This document shows, one piece after another, positions 34,442-43,346 of a stretch of DNA of 64,000 bases. The position numbers and the translations under genes are program-made. The notes under the pieces were generated by a model. It was not told the origin of the DNA. It did not search any database and saw nothing but the letters and a program-made list of their open reading frames with translations. Source of the DNA: Balneolaceae bacterium. Its GTDB lineage: Bacteria > Bacteroidota > Rhodothermia > Balneolales > Balneolaceae. Numbering within the stretch: position 1 is the stretch's first letter; the number at the start of each line of letters is the position of its first letter. The stretch is taken from assembly GCA_007134695.1 (NCBI GenBank), contig SLKI01000053.1:1-64000 (forward strand). Direction: 5' to 3'.

Positions 34442-34469
34442 AATACTTAAATATCTAATTGACTTTCGA

Positions 34470-34910
34470 TTAGTAGACGTCTTCGGGGTCAAACATCCGG
34501 TCGGGTTCGGTGTACTCCAGCTCTGAAGTACTTCCGGTTTTCAATTTTCGATAAAAACAGGTTCGATATCCCCGGTGGCAGGCTCCCTCTTTCTTCATGA
34601 GTACACGAAGCAGCAGGGTGTCCTGATCACAATCGACCGAAATCTGTTGAACCAGTTGTATTCGGCCGGACGTCTCTCCTTTGATCCAGAGTTTTTTTCG
34701 GCGTCTGCTAAAATAGACCGCCTTGCCAGTTTCCAATGTGCGCTGAAGTGCTTCTTGATTCATCCAGGCAAACATCAGCACGTCTCCCGATTCGTCTTCC
34801 ACGGTAATACAAGGGATCAGGCCGTTTTCATCAAAGCGGGGCGCAAAGTCCAGACCGAGTTCAACTTGCTCCTTGTCGGTTCTTTCAGAAAAGTTGGGCG
34901 GCTCCATCAT
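34470..34910 (-). CDS. hisI: phosphoribosyl-AMP cyclohydrolase
   Basis: 146 residues. Third step of histidine synthesis, opening the purine ring of PR-AMP. Motifs: GLIPCITVEDESGDVLMFAWMNQEAL, TGKAVYFSRRRKKLWIKGETSG, DCDQDTLLLRV and EGACHRGYRTCFYRK, with the zinc-binding cysteines. The HisE pyrophosphohydrolase domain is absent, so this is the single-domain form. The other his genes are not in the window. Confidence 0.94.
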   Translation of the reverse strand: MMEPPNFSERTDKEQVELGLDFAPRFDENGLIPCITVEDESGDVLMFAWMNQEALQRTLETGKAVYFSRRRKKLWIKGETSGRIQLVQQISVDCDQDTLLLRVLMKKEGACHRGYRTCFYRKLKTGSTSELEYTEPDRMFDPEDVY

Positions 34911-35194
34911 TTGTACCTGATTGGAATTTCATTAAAAAATATAAGGGTGAAAATATAGGAAACTGGGAAGCCGGATGGAAAACGCTGACTTGCAATGCGG
35001 CCGGGTTGAAAATGAGGGTCCGTATCAAAGATTGAGGTGGAATAACCTTTTAGTTATCCACATGATATATGTGCAGTATATGTTCATTTCAAGGATAACT
35101 TGCCAATATCACTCAATTTTACATTGATGAGGCGCTTTAAAATAACTTCTTGAGCATTGTACAGATAAAATTCGATCTATTTGACTCATTTTTC

Positions 35195-35224
35195 TTGACA
35201 AATTGATTTTGATTGGGGTACATT
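35195..35224 (+). promoter_or_regulatory. candidate promoter of the dcw (mraZ) cluster
   Basis: TTGACA (35195-35200), 18-base spacer, TACATT (35219-35224). The downstream element continues TACATTGTG, so it also partly fits the TAnnTTTG type. The MraZ boxes begin at the next base, placing them over the expected transcription start, which suits autorepression. Confidence 0.65.
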
Positions 35225-35250
35225 GTGGGGAGAAGTGGGGAATAGTGGGG
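35225..35250 (+). promoter_or_regulatory. MraZ operator: three GTGGG boxes with 10-bp period
   Basis: GTGGGG occurs at 35225, 35235 and 35245, each followed by a 4-base spacer. Direct TGGG repeats at 10-bp spacing upstream of mraZ are the known binding site of the MraZ ring in E. coli and Mycoplasma. It stands 84 bases before the mraZ start and directly behind the promoter. Confidence 0.88.
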
Positions 35251-35333
35251 AGGCTACCCAACACTTCGAATAACCGTCTGTTGTCGAATTTAAGATTGGC
35301 AATCAACTTTTTTTAATGTAATCCCGATTAAAC

Positions 35334-35807
35334 GTGCCGAGCTTCAAAGGGGAATATGAACACAGCGTAGATGCAAAAGGCCGAGTGGCTTTCCCGGCCA
35401 AGTTACGCAAATCGCTGAACCCCGACGCGCAAGAAAACTTCACGCTATTGCGCGGACTCGAGCCTTGCCTCTATCTCTATCCCAAAAACGAATGGGAATT
35501 TGTTGAGGAAAAGCTTTCAAGTATCAACAGTTTCTCCCGGCAGGGCAGGACAGTGAAGAGGAACTTTCTGCGCTACGCCGAGGATCTTACTCTCGACAAA
35601 CAGAACCGGATACCGCTTCCATCTCATCTTAAGGAGTGGGCCGGGATTGAGGAGACAGCCATCTTTATTGGAAGTGGTGAACGGATTGAAATCTGGTCAC
35701 CGGAACAACTTGCCGAAGAGGATGCGAGCCTGAGTCACGAATCCTATCAGGAACTTTTTGAACAGGTGATGAGTGATCCGAGACCGGAGGATGAGAATGG
35801 TCGTTGA
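35334..35807 (+). CDS. mraZ: division/cell wall cluster transcriptional regulator MraZ
   Basis: 157 residues, GTG start. Two SpoVT/AbrB-type halves with the DxKGR motif: SVDAKGRVAFPAKLR (about 11-25) and LTLDKQNRIPLPSHLKEW (about 82-100; the second has KQNR in place of KxGR). It binds its own promoter as an octa- or dodecameric ring and controls the whole cluster. First gene of the dcw run. Confidence 0.95.
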   Translation: MPSFKGEYEHSVDAKGRVAFPAKLRKSLNPDAQENFTLLRGLEPCLYLYPKNEWEFVEEKLSSINSFSRQGRTVKRNFLRYAEDLTLDKQNRIPLPSHLKEWAGIEETAIFIGSGERIEIWSPEQLAEEDASLSHESYQELFEQVMSDPRPEDENGR

Positions 35808-36732
35808 GATGACGGAATATCGAGAACATATCCCTGTAATGCCCGAAAAGGTGGCGGATCTTTTAATTACAGATCGAAAAGGGATCTATGTTGACGCGAC
35901 ACTTGGCGGAGGTGGTCACGCCAGGGTGATACTCGACCGGCTCGACCCTGAAGCAAGTTTGTACGGCATCGACCAGGACAGCAGCGCTATTCAGGCTGCC
36001 GGTGAAAAGATCGGTGATGATCCGCGGTTTGAAGCACTCTTTGGCAACTTCGGCTACCTGACCACGCTCCTGCCTCCGGAAGTTCATGGAGAGGTCAGCG
36101 GGATTCTTTTTGACCTGGGTGTTTCCAGCCATCAGATCCGTGAGCCCGAAAGGGGCTTCAGCTTTCAGCAAGACGGACCCCTGGATATGCGAATGGGTGA
36201 GCTCAGTGGCGTATCGGCCTGGCAAGTGGTGAACGATTACTCCTATGAAAAACTGCGGGATCTGATCTTTAACTATGGAGAGGAGAGAAAGAGCCGGCCG
36301 ATTGCCCGAAAGATCATCGAAAGTCGCCCGGTGGAGTCGACCGGACAACTGCGGAATCTGATCGAAGAGGTGGTTAAAGGACCTCATACGATTAAATCGG
36401 TGGCCCGCGTGTTTCAGGCGATCCGAATCGAAGTTAACCGCGAGCTGGAGATGCTCAAGTCGGCTCTGGAAGAGAGTCTTGATCTGCTCAGGCCGGGCGG
36501 GCGGATTGTGGCAATCTCCTACCACTCACTGGAAGACCGCATCGTTAAACGATTTTTCCGGTCCGGTAATCACGAAGGAAAAATTGAGAAAGATTTTTAC
36601 GGACGGGAGCTTGCCCCGGTCCGGCCGGTAATCCGAAAGATCGTTACTCCGGATGCCGAAGAGGTTGATATGAACCCGGCTTCCAGAAGTGCAAAATTAC
36701 GGGTAACGGAAAAAGCGGGAGAGGTGTCGTAA
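35797..36732 (+). CDS. rsmH: 16S rRNA (cytosine-1402 N4) methyltransferase
   Basis: 311 residues from ATG 35797, which is 6 bases after GGAGG (35786-35790); ATGs at 35791 and 35809 are alternatives. The start lies inside the mraZ end. SAM-binding and family motifs: EHIPVMPEKV, VDATLGGGGHARVIL, LFDLGVSSHQIREPERGFSFQQDGPLDMRM, and near the end VAISYHSLEDRIVKRFF. It methylates C1402 of 16S rRNA in the decoding site. Confidence 0.95.
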   Translation: MVVEMTEYREHIPVMPEKVADLLITDRKGIYVDATLGGGGHARVILDRLDPEASLYGIDQDSSAIQAAGEKIGDDPRFEALFGNFGYLTTLLPPEVHGEVSGILFDLGVSSHQIREPERGFSFQQDGPLDMRMGELSGVSAWQVVNDYSYEKLRDLIFNYGEERKSRPIARKIIESRPVESTGQLRNLIEEVVKGPHTIKSVARVFQAIRIEVNRELEMLKSALEESLDLLRPGGRIVAISYHSLEDRIVKRFFRSGNHEGKIEKDFYGRELAPVRPVIRKIVTPDAEEVDMNPASRSAKLRVTEKAGEVS

Positions 36733-37196
36733 TGTTGGTTCAGACAAAACTTACAGACAAGAAAAAGAAAACCCGCCGGCACTCTGTACGACGTGCCAAA
36801 AACAGGAACGGCAAGAAATTGGGGCCGTCGTCCAATGGCGGCGGTTCAAAAGGATCGATTACAGGCGGCCATATACCCCCATATGGTAAACGCAAAGCGA
36901 AAAAAGCAAACCCCTCAAAAATAAATCTTCCTTCATTTACCCCCTGGAAGGTTATTCTCACAAGTTTCTTGATCGGAATTTGTGGGATTCTCTATATCAC
37001 TCACGTTTTCAATACCCAGCAGGCTCTTGAGGAGTTACAGATGCTGGAGCGTGAGTACAACAAAATCAACCGTCTCCATGCCGAAAAACGGCTTGAATAC
37101 GACCGGCTGATCGGCCCGAAAGAGGTGTATCAGCGAGCCCGTCAGCAGGGATTCGTGAATGCCGGCCCGGCAGATCGAGTCATCATCCTGAAATAG
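36732..37196 (+). CDS. ftsL: FtsL-like division protein with long basic cytoplasmic tail
   Basis: 154 residues. One membrane segment (about 75-95, VILTSFLIGICGILYITHVF) followed by a short coiled coil (ALEELQMLEREYNKINRLHAEKR) and the FtsL end GPKEVYQRARQQGFVNAGPADRVIIL. The cytoplasmic tail of about 70 residues is much longer than usual and very rich in K and R with glycine stretches. FtsL joins FtsB and FtsQ to activate FtsWI. It overlaps the rsmH stop by one base (TAATG). Confidence 0.85.
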   Translation: MLVQTKLTDKKKKTRRHSVRRAKNRNGKKLGPSSNGGGSKGSITGGHIPPYGKRKAKKANPSKINLPSFTPWKVILTSFLIGICGILYITHVFNTQQALEELQMLEREYNKINRLHAEKRLEYDRLIGPKEVYQRARQQGFVNAGPADRVIILK

Positions 37197-37208
37197 TGAG
37201 TCAACCGC

Positions 37209-39359
37209 GTGAATGAGCGCAACGTCATATTGAGTCGAATGTTCATTGTTCTGGGACTGATTCTGCTGATGCCGGCGGCCATTGTGATTCAGCTGCTCAG
37301 GATCAATGTTGCAGAAGGTGAAGAACTGCGCCAGCTCTGGAACAGTCAGACAATTCACTTTATCGATATCCCGGCCGAAAGAGGGTTGATCTATGACAGA
37401 AACGGCAGCCGACTCGTTACCAATACCGTCAATTACAGGGTGGCGATTGATCCGCAGGCTCCGGGTTCCTCCTACAGTTCGTTTGCAGAGTTGAGTCGAA
37501 TTTTAAGCCGTCATACAGGCCGGTCGGCAAGGCATTATCTCGATCGCATCGAACAGGCACCGTCCAGGTCGAGATACCTGGTTCTGGACCGAAATGTCGA
37601 TCTCCATGCTTATGAAGAGATACAATCGATGAATGCGAGGGGTGTGATCCTCGAAGAGGAGTACAGGCGGCACTATAACTACGGTCCGCTTGCCTCTCAC
37701 CTTCTCGGATTTGTCAACCACCAGCTCGCAGGGCGGGCCGGCCTGGAACGCAGCTACGATGAAATTCTGAAGGGAGAAGATGGCCTGCAGCAGGTCAGAC
37801 GAGATCGAAACAACCGTATTTTTGCCTATGTGGGTGCCCCGAGGAAACAACCGGTTCAAGGACACACTCTGCATACAACCATTGATGCTTTTATTCAGGC
37901 GATCACCGAAGAGGAGCTGAGAGATGGGGTCGGGAGAACCGGCGCCAATTACGGAACAGCAATAGTTATGGATCCGGCAACCGGGGAGATTCTTTCCATG
38001 GCCAACTGGCCGGATTACGATCCCAATCGCCCAGGTTCACAACCCGAAGAGAACAGCAGAAATTTTGCCGTTGCCGATATGGTCGAACCGGGTTCGACGT
38101 TCAAGCTGGTTACCGCCCTGGCCGCCGTCGAACAGGGGGTCGTTAGTTTTAAGGAGAAATTTGAAACGCCTGAGGATGGGCAGACCGTCATTCACGGCCA
38201 GGTGATGAGGGACCATGATCCGCTGGGGACACTCGATTTTCGTCAGGCGATTGCCCGATCCTCCAATATTGCTGTATCTGAGATCGCGATGAGGCTCAAG
38301 CCCGAAATTTTTTATCAGTATACGCGAAATCTGGGATTTGGCACCACTACATCTGTAGACCTTCCGGGTGAAGAATCGGGGCGACTCGCAAAGCCGTTCG
38401 AATGGAGCCGGGTCACCCTGCCCTGGATGTCGATCGGTTATGAGGTTCAGGCCACTCCGCTTCAGATCCTTCAGGCCTATGCTGCATTTGCCAACGGCGG
38501 TGATCTGATGAAACCCTATGTCGTCAAGCGAATTACCGACGAACAGGGTCGAACTGTACAACTTAACCGGCCGACTCACATCCGGAGAATTGCAAAAAAA
38601 GAGACGATCGAACGGCTTATGCCCGTTTTTGAAGAAGTAGTCAGTGATTCCGGAACTGCAAGCTGGGCTGCCGTGGAGGGGTTATCCATTGCAGGCAAGA
38701 CAGGAACGGCACAAAAATTTATTGATGGTCGCTACAGGAACGCCTACCGGGCCTCCTTTGTCGGTTTTTTTCCGGTGGATGATCCGAAGTATGCGATTCT
38801 TGTGATGCTGGATGAACCCGGTATCAGTTTTTACGGCGGTTTTACAGCCGGTTCGATCTTCCGCGAAATCGCCAGGAGGATTGCAGGGCTGGACCGCCGA
38901 ATTCAGCGTTCTCCCGACGAGGAGGCTTTACCCAATGAACGATGGTCTCATGTTCCTTCACTGGTCGGCCTTGAACTTGCAAAGGCGGAGAAACTTTTAT
39001 CGCATTTAAGGATTGACTACAACAGACAGGGTTCAGGTTCTGTCATCACAGGGCAGGAGCCTGCTCGTGGCGAGATCGTCGAAGCCGGCAGCCGGATCGA
39101 GCTGATCCTCGGTGATCCAGGCTCAATCTCCGAATCCGGAGATCGTGTCGAAATCCCGGATCTTCGCGGCATGAGCATGCGGCAGGCATCCGCACTGTTA
39201 AAACGGATCGGGCTCGAGATCGAAATGATCGGTTCGGGAACCATCTATACCCAGTTTCCGCAACATGGAGAGTGGATGCGCCAGGGACGCAGTGTGACGG
39301 TTCGCGGAAAGATCACACAATTTCAACATATCGAATCTGTAACAACGGCAAGCAATTGA
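37209..39359 (+). CDS. ftsI: division transpeptidase FtsI/PBP3 with two PASTA domains
   Basis: 716 residues, GTG start. Membrane anchor about 8-30; dimerisation domain with PAERGLIYDRNG; transpeptidase with STFK at 296-299, SSN near 357 and KTGTAQ near 500. Two PASTA repeats follow (about 593-648 beginning HVPSLVGLELAKAEKLL, and 655-710 beginning EIPDLRGMSMRQASALL), so the C-terminus is SpoVD-like. It makes septal crosslinks together with FtsW. Its stop overlaps the murE start (TTGA). Confidence 0.94.
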   Translation: MNERNVILSRMFIVLGLILLMPAAIVIQLLRINVAEGEELRQLWNSQTIHFIDIPAERGLIYDRNGSRLVTNTVNYRVAIDPQAPGSSYSSFAELSRILSRHTGRSARHYLDRIEQAPSRSRYLVLDRNVDLHAYEEIQSMNARGVILEEEYRRHYNYGPLASHLLGFVNHQLAGRAGLERSYDEILKGEDGLQQVRRDRNNRIFAYVGAPRKQPVQGHTLHTTIDAFIQAITEEELRDGVGRTGANYGTAIVMDPATGEILSMANWPDYDPNRPGSQPEENSRNFAVADMVEPGSTFKLVTALAAVEQGVVSFKEKFETPEDGQTVIHGQVMRDHDPLGTLDFRQAIARSSNIAVSEIAMRLKPEIFYQYTRNLGFGTTTSVDLPGEESGRLAKPFEWSRVTLPWMSIGYEVQATPLQILQAYAAFANGGDLMKPYVVKRITDEQGRTVQLNRPTHIRRIAKKETIERLMPVFEEVVSDSGTASWAAVEGLSIAGKTGTAQKFIDGRYRNAYRASFVGFFPVDDPKYAILVMLDEPGISFYGGFTAGSIFREIARRIAGLDRRIQRSPDEEALPNERWSHVPSLVGLELAKAEKLLSHLRIDYNRQGSGSVITGQEPARGEIVEAGSRIELILGDPGSISESGDRVEIPDLRGMSMRQASALLKRIGLEIEMIGSGTIYTQFPQHGEWMRQGRSVTVRGKITQFQHIESVTTASN

Positions 39360-40849
39360 CAATTGAGCAGTTTATAACGTTATGTCAACCGGTAAGTGTG
39401 GCCGGCCCTCGTCCTGAAACGACGGGACGGCTGCAGCACGACTCCCGTAAAATCGGGCAGGGTGATATTTTTATCGCTATTCGCGGGTTAACCAGCGACG
39501 GACACCACTATATCGAACAGGCGGTTGAAAGCGGAGCATCTGTTATTGTCAGTGAAGAACCGGCTTCCGGGGAAGAGCTTTCTTATCTGCATCTGCAAGT
39601 GGTAAAGACCCGTCCGCTGCTTGGACGCATTGCACAAGCACTGCAGGAGAATCCGGCTGACAAACTGACGACGATTGCCGTGACAGGGACCAACGGCAAG
39701 ACGACAACGGCAACACTGATCTGGCAAGCCCTTATGCAGCTTGGAGAATCGGCAGGCTTGCTTGGAACCGTTGCCAAGCAGTTCGGGAAGCGTCGTGAAG
39801 AGAGCCGGCTGACAACCGCCGATCCTGTGGAGCTTGCAGATGATATGAGAAGGATGGTGGATGCCGGCTGCCGGTATCTCTCCATGGAGGTCTCCTCACA
39901 TGCTCTGGACCAGGAGCGGGTCGAAGGGATCCACTGGAATCTCGCCCTGTTTACCAACCTGAGTCACGACCACATCGACTACCACTCAAGTCTGGAGGCC
40001 TACATCGAAGCCAAAAAGAAACTTTTCGACTCTCTTGGCAAACAGGCAATTGCGATCGTCAATGCAGACGATACCCACAGCCGGGCGATGATTCGGGATT
40101 GCAGCGCCAGAACGGTCGAATACGGTTTTCACCCGGGTGTGTCAACGCGCTGCAAACTGGACCAGCTCAATGAGAAGGGAACGGTATTTCAGGTAGATAG
40201 CATCCGAATCGAATCGCCTCTGGTCGGCCGGTTCAATGCCTATAATGTAGCCGGCGCCTTCCTGGCCTGCCGGGAACTCGGTTTTGAGCCGGACGAGGTG
40301 GCTGCAGCTCTGAAACATTGCAATGGAGCCCCGGGCAGACTGGAATCCGTTCAACTTTCCGGTGATGATGAGAAGGGGCCGGCCGTATTTGTCGATTATG
40401 CCCACACCCCCGATGCGCTGGAAAACGTCGCTTCGACACTCTCCCGGCTGAGCGGGGCGGATCGGCCTCTGACCATTCTGTTTGGTTGCGGCGGAGACAG
40501 GGATCGGGAGAAGCGTTCCAGAATGGCCGAAATTGCAGAAAGATACGGCGACTCCATTGTAGTAACCTCCGATAATCCCAGGAATGAAGATCCCGCTGCC
40601 ATTATCAGGGAGATCGAGACTGGATTTTCGGATCATGCCAAATGGACTACCCGGATCTCACGAGAAGAGGCGATTCTACACGTGATCAAGGAGGCTCCGG
40701 AAAATAGCCTTGTACTGATCGCCGGTAAAGGTCACGAGACCTATCAGGAGTTTGAATCCGGCCGCCGAATCCATTTTGACGACCGCGAAGTGGCTCGCAG
40801 AGCACTCAAAGCCCGCAGGAATGTGAACCAGGCCGATGGAGGGAACTGA
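39356..40849 (+). CDS. murE: UDP-MurNAc-tripeptide synthetase (meso-DAP adding)
   Basis: 497 residues from TTG 39356, which overlaps the ftsI stop as TTGA; the frame also runs upstream within ftsI without an attractive start. Mur ligase motifs: DSRKIGQGDIFIAIRG, ATP loop TGTNGKTTTATL, the carbamylated-lysine region and CGGDRDREKRSRMA. The DNPR motif (SDNPRNEDP) is specific for meso-diaminopimelate, so the organism makes DAP-type peptidoglycan. murF, usually next, is absent here. Confidence 0.94.
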   Translation: MTIEQFITLCQPVSVAGPRPETTGRLQHDSRKIGQGDIFIAIRGLTSDGHHYIEQAVESGASVIVSEEPASGEELSYLHLQVVKTRPLLGRIAQALQENPADKLTTIAVTGTNGKTTTATLIWQALMQLGESAGLLGTVAKQFGKRREESRLTTADPVELADDMRRMVDAGCRYLSMEVSSHALDQERVEGIHWNLALFTNLSHDHIDYHSSLEAYIEAKKKLFDSLGKQAIAIVNADDTHSRAMIRDCSARTVEYGFHPGVSTRCKLDQLNEKGTVFQVDSIRIESPLVGRFNAYNVAGAFLACRELGFEPDEVAAALKHCNGAPGRLESVQLSGDDEKGPAVFVDYAHTPDALENVASTLSRLSGADRPLTILFGCGGDRDREKRSRMAEIAERYGDSIVVTSDNPRNEDPAAIIREIETGFSDHAKWTTRISREEAILHVIKEAPENSLVLIAGKGHETYQEFESGRRIHFDDREVARRALKARRNVNQADGGN

Positions 40850-41985
40850 TGTTGCACGCACTCTTTGAATGGCTCTATCAGCAATATTCCCCGCCGGGTT
40901 TCGGTGCATTTTCGTTCATCACCACCCGAACCGCATTCGCCGCCGCTACCGCTCTCTTTATCAGTCTGCTGGTTGGACGGAAGATCATTCAATGGCTGAG
41001 CCGAATGCAATTGGGAGAGAATGTCCGTGAAGATATCGGCCTGGATCAACACTTAGAAAAGGCGGGAACACCGACGATGGGAGGAATTATCATTCTGCTG
41101 GCGATCATCATTCCGGCACTTCTCTGGATGCGTCTCGACAGTATTTATACCTGGATGATCATCTTCGCCACACTCTGTCTCGGGATCGTGGGATTTGCCG
41201 ACGACTATATCAAAGTCGTTCGCAAAGACAAGAGCGGACTGCACGGGCGCTTCAAGCTGATCGGCCAGGTCGTCGTTGGCGTGGTAATTGGCAGTATTCT
41301 CTACTGGTGGCCCGCTTTTTCGGAATTCAATACACTGACAACGGTTCCCTTTCTAAAGGATGTCAATATCGACTATGCGATCCTGGGCGAAACCTGGAGC
41401 TTTCTGATCTACATTCCGCTGGTCACATTTATTGTTGCTGGCGTGAGCAATGCGGTCAATCTGACCGACGGTCTCGACGGGCTGGCATCCGGCACATCGG
41501 CCATAGCAGGGATCATTCTCGGCATCTTTGCCTATGTCTCCGGCCGGGTCGACTTTTCCGGTTTTCTCGACATCATGTATCTGCCGGGTACCGGTGAACT
41601 GACCATCTTTTGCGCCTCTATTGTGGGAGCCTGTCTGGGGTTTCTCTGGTATAACGCCCATCCGGCCGAAGTGTTTATGGGAGATACAGGATCGCTTGCC
41701 CTGGGCGGAGCGCTTGGAGCGCTGGCCGTAATGATCCACAAGGAACTGCTATTACCGATTATATGCGGCATCTTTTTTATCGAAACGCTCTCTGTCATTA
41801 TCCAGACCAGCTGGTTTCGCTACACCCGAAAGAAGTTTGGCGAAGGTCGGCGGGTTTTTCTGATGGCACCCCTTCACCACCATTTTGAGATGAAAGGTTG
41901 GCCGGAGAGCAAGATCGTAGTGCGATTCTGGATCATCGCAGTACTGCTTGGAATTTTGAGTCTGTTGACACTGAAGCTGAGATGA
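40849..41985 (+). CDS. mraY: phospho-MurNAc-pentapeptide translocase
   Basis: 378 residues, ten hydrophobic segments. Signature regions: GTPTMGGIIILLAI, FADDYIKVVRKDKSGLHGRFKLIGQ (DDY catalytic aspartates), NAVNLTDGLDGLASG, FMGDTGSLALGG and the C-terminal APLHHHFEMKGWPESKIVVRFWI. It makes lipid I on the inner membrane from the carrier supplied by UppS. Starts on the last base of murE (TGATG). Confidence 0.96.
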   Translation: MLHALFEWLYQQYSPPGFGAFSFITTRTAFAAATALFISLLVGRKIIQWLSRMQLGENVREDIGLDQHLEKAGTPTMGGIIILLAIIIPALLWMRLDSIYTWMIIFATLCLGIVGFADDYIKVVRKDKSGLHGRFKLIGQVVVGVVIGSILYWWPAFSEFNTLTTVPFLKDVNIDYAILGETWSFLIYIPLVTFIVAGVSNAVNLTDGLDGLASGTSAIAGIILGIFAYVSGRVDFSGFLDIMYLPGTGELTIFCASIVGACLGFLWYNAHPAEVFMGDTGSLALGGALGALAVMIHKELLLPIICGIFFIETLSVIIQTSWFRYTRKKFGEGRRVFLMAPLHHHFEMKGWPESKIVVRFWIIAVLLGILSLLTLKLR

Positions 41986-43343
41986 AAAACCTGAAAGGCC
42001 GACATATCACCATCATCGGAGCCGCCAGAAGTGGCTTGGCCGCAGCACGTCTGCTTCAAAGCAGGGGAGCGGAGGTGTTTGTCAGCGATCACTCCCGATT
42101 GAAGGAGGCGGCGCGTGAATCGCTCCGGCGTTCGCAGATTCAGTTTGAGGAGATGAAACACTCCACCCGGGCGAAAGAAGCCGATCTGGTTATCGTAAGT
42201 CCGGGGGTTCCGGATCAGGTCCCCATCATGCAGCATTACAGGGAGGCCGGAACACCGGTCTATTCTGAACTTGAGGTGGCCAGCTGGTACAATAAGAGCC
42301 CGGTTATTGCAGTGACGGGAAGCAATGGCAAAACGACCGTCACCAGATGGCTGGCTCACGTCTGGGAAACGGCCGGCCGCCCCTGCCTGCTGGCCGGCAA
42401 TATAGGCCGTGCTTTTTCAGATGTGGTCGATCAGACCGGGCCGGAGACTACTGTCATCCTTGAAGTGAGCAGTTTTCAGCTCGACTACATCGACCGTTTT
42501 TGCCCGGAGGTTGGCCTGCTGCTCAATATCACCCCCGACCACCTGGACCGCTACGAGAATCGGTTCGATCTGTATGCCGATGCCAAGATGCGAATATCAG
42601 AAAATCAGCGTCCCGAACATCTGCTTCTTTACAATGCCGACGATCCGAAGATCGCGGATCAGGTGGAAACCCTGCGGAAACGCGGCGACGGGCCGCGGCT
42701 GCTCAGCTGGTCGTCCCGAAAGGAGCTGGCCGAGGGAGCATTTATACGCAATAACGAATTGATCGTGAACATCAACCAGACAGAGGAAGTGATCATGACG
42801 ACAGACGAGATCGGACTGCCGGGAACCCACAATCTGAATAACGGACTGGCCACAGCCCTGGCAGCCAGGGTATCCGAAATTAAAAATGAAACCATTCGCG
42901 AGAGCCTCCAGTCCTTCGAAGGAGTGGAACATCGCCTGGAGCCGGTGGCGGAGATCGAAGGGGTCCGTTACATCAACGACAGCAAGGCGACCAATATCAA
43001 TGCGGCCTGGTTCGCTCTGGACAGTTTCAACGTTCCGATGGTTTTGATACTCGGCGGCCGCGACAAGGGAAATAACTGGCTCGCCCTGGCTGATCAGCTT
43101 CGAGAGAAGGCCCACACGGTAGTGGCGATCGGCGAAGCCCGGCCGGCCATTCTTGAACAACTCGACGGTGTGGTGCCCAATCTATTGGAGGCGGAGAGCA
43201 TGAAAGATGCAGTCCGGATGGCGGCTGGAGTTGCAAGGCGTGGAGAAATCGTACTGTTAAGTCCCGCATGCGCCTCGTTCGATATGTTTGACGACTATGA
43301 ACAGCGGGGTGATGAATTTAAAAAATCGGTGCTTGAACTCTGA
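41982..43343 (+). CDS. murD: UDP-MurNAc-L-Ala:D-Glu ligase
   Basis: 453 residues from ATG 41982 (ATGA overlap with mraY). Motifs: ITIIGAARSGLAAARLLQSRGAEVFVSD, VSPGVP, ATP loop VTGSNGKTTVTRWLAH, NITPDHLDRY, EHRLEPVAEIEGVRYINDSKATN and ILGGRDKGNNW. It adds D-glutamate to UDP-MurNAc-L-alanine in the cytoplasm. ftsW starts 3 bases after its stop. Confidence 0.95.
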   Translation: MKNLKGRHITIIGAARSGLAAARLLQSRGAEVFVSDHSRLKEAARESLRRSQIQFEEMKHSTRAKEADLVIVSPGVPDQVPIMQHYREAGTPVYSELEVASWYNKSPVIAVTGSNGKTTVTRWLAHVWETAGRPCLLAGNIGRAFSDVVDQTGPETTVILEVSSFQLDYIDRFCPEVGLLLNITPDHLDRYENRFDLYADAKMRISENQRPEHLLLYNADDPKIADQVETLRKRGDGPRLLSWSSRKELAEGAFIRNNELIVNINQTEEVIMTTDEIGLPGTHNLNNGLATALAARVSEIKNETIRESLQSFEGVEHRLEPVAEIEGVRYINDSKATNINAAWFALDSFNVPMVLILGGRDKGNNWLALADQLREKAHTVVAIGEARPAILEQLDGVVPNLLEAESMKDAVRMAAGVARRGEIVLLSPACASFDMFDDYEQRGDEFKKSVLEL

Positions 43344-43346
43344 CTG

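Larger units (their letters stand above)
34911..35333. other. 423-base divergent control region, hisI / dcw cluster
   Basis: No gene. It holds the hisI promoter on the minus side and the promoter and MraZ boxes of the division cluster on the plus side (listed separately). The first 200 bases are AT-rich without a motif I can name. Confidence 0.6.
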
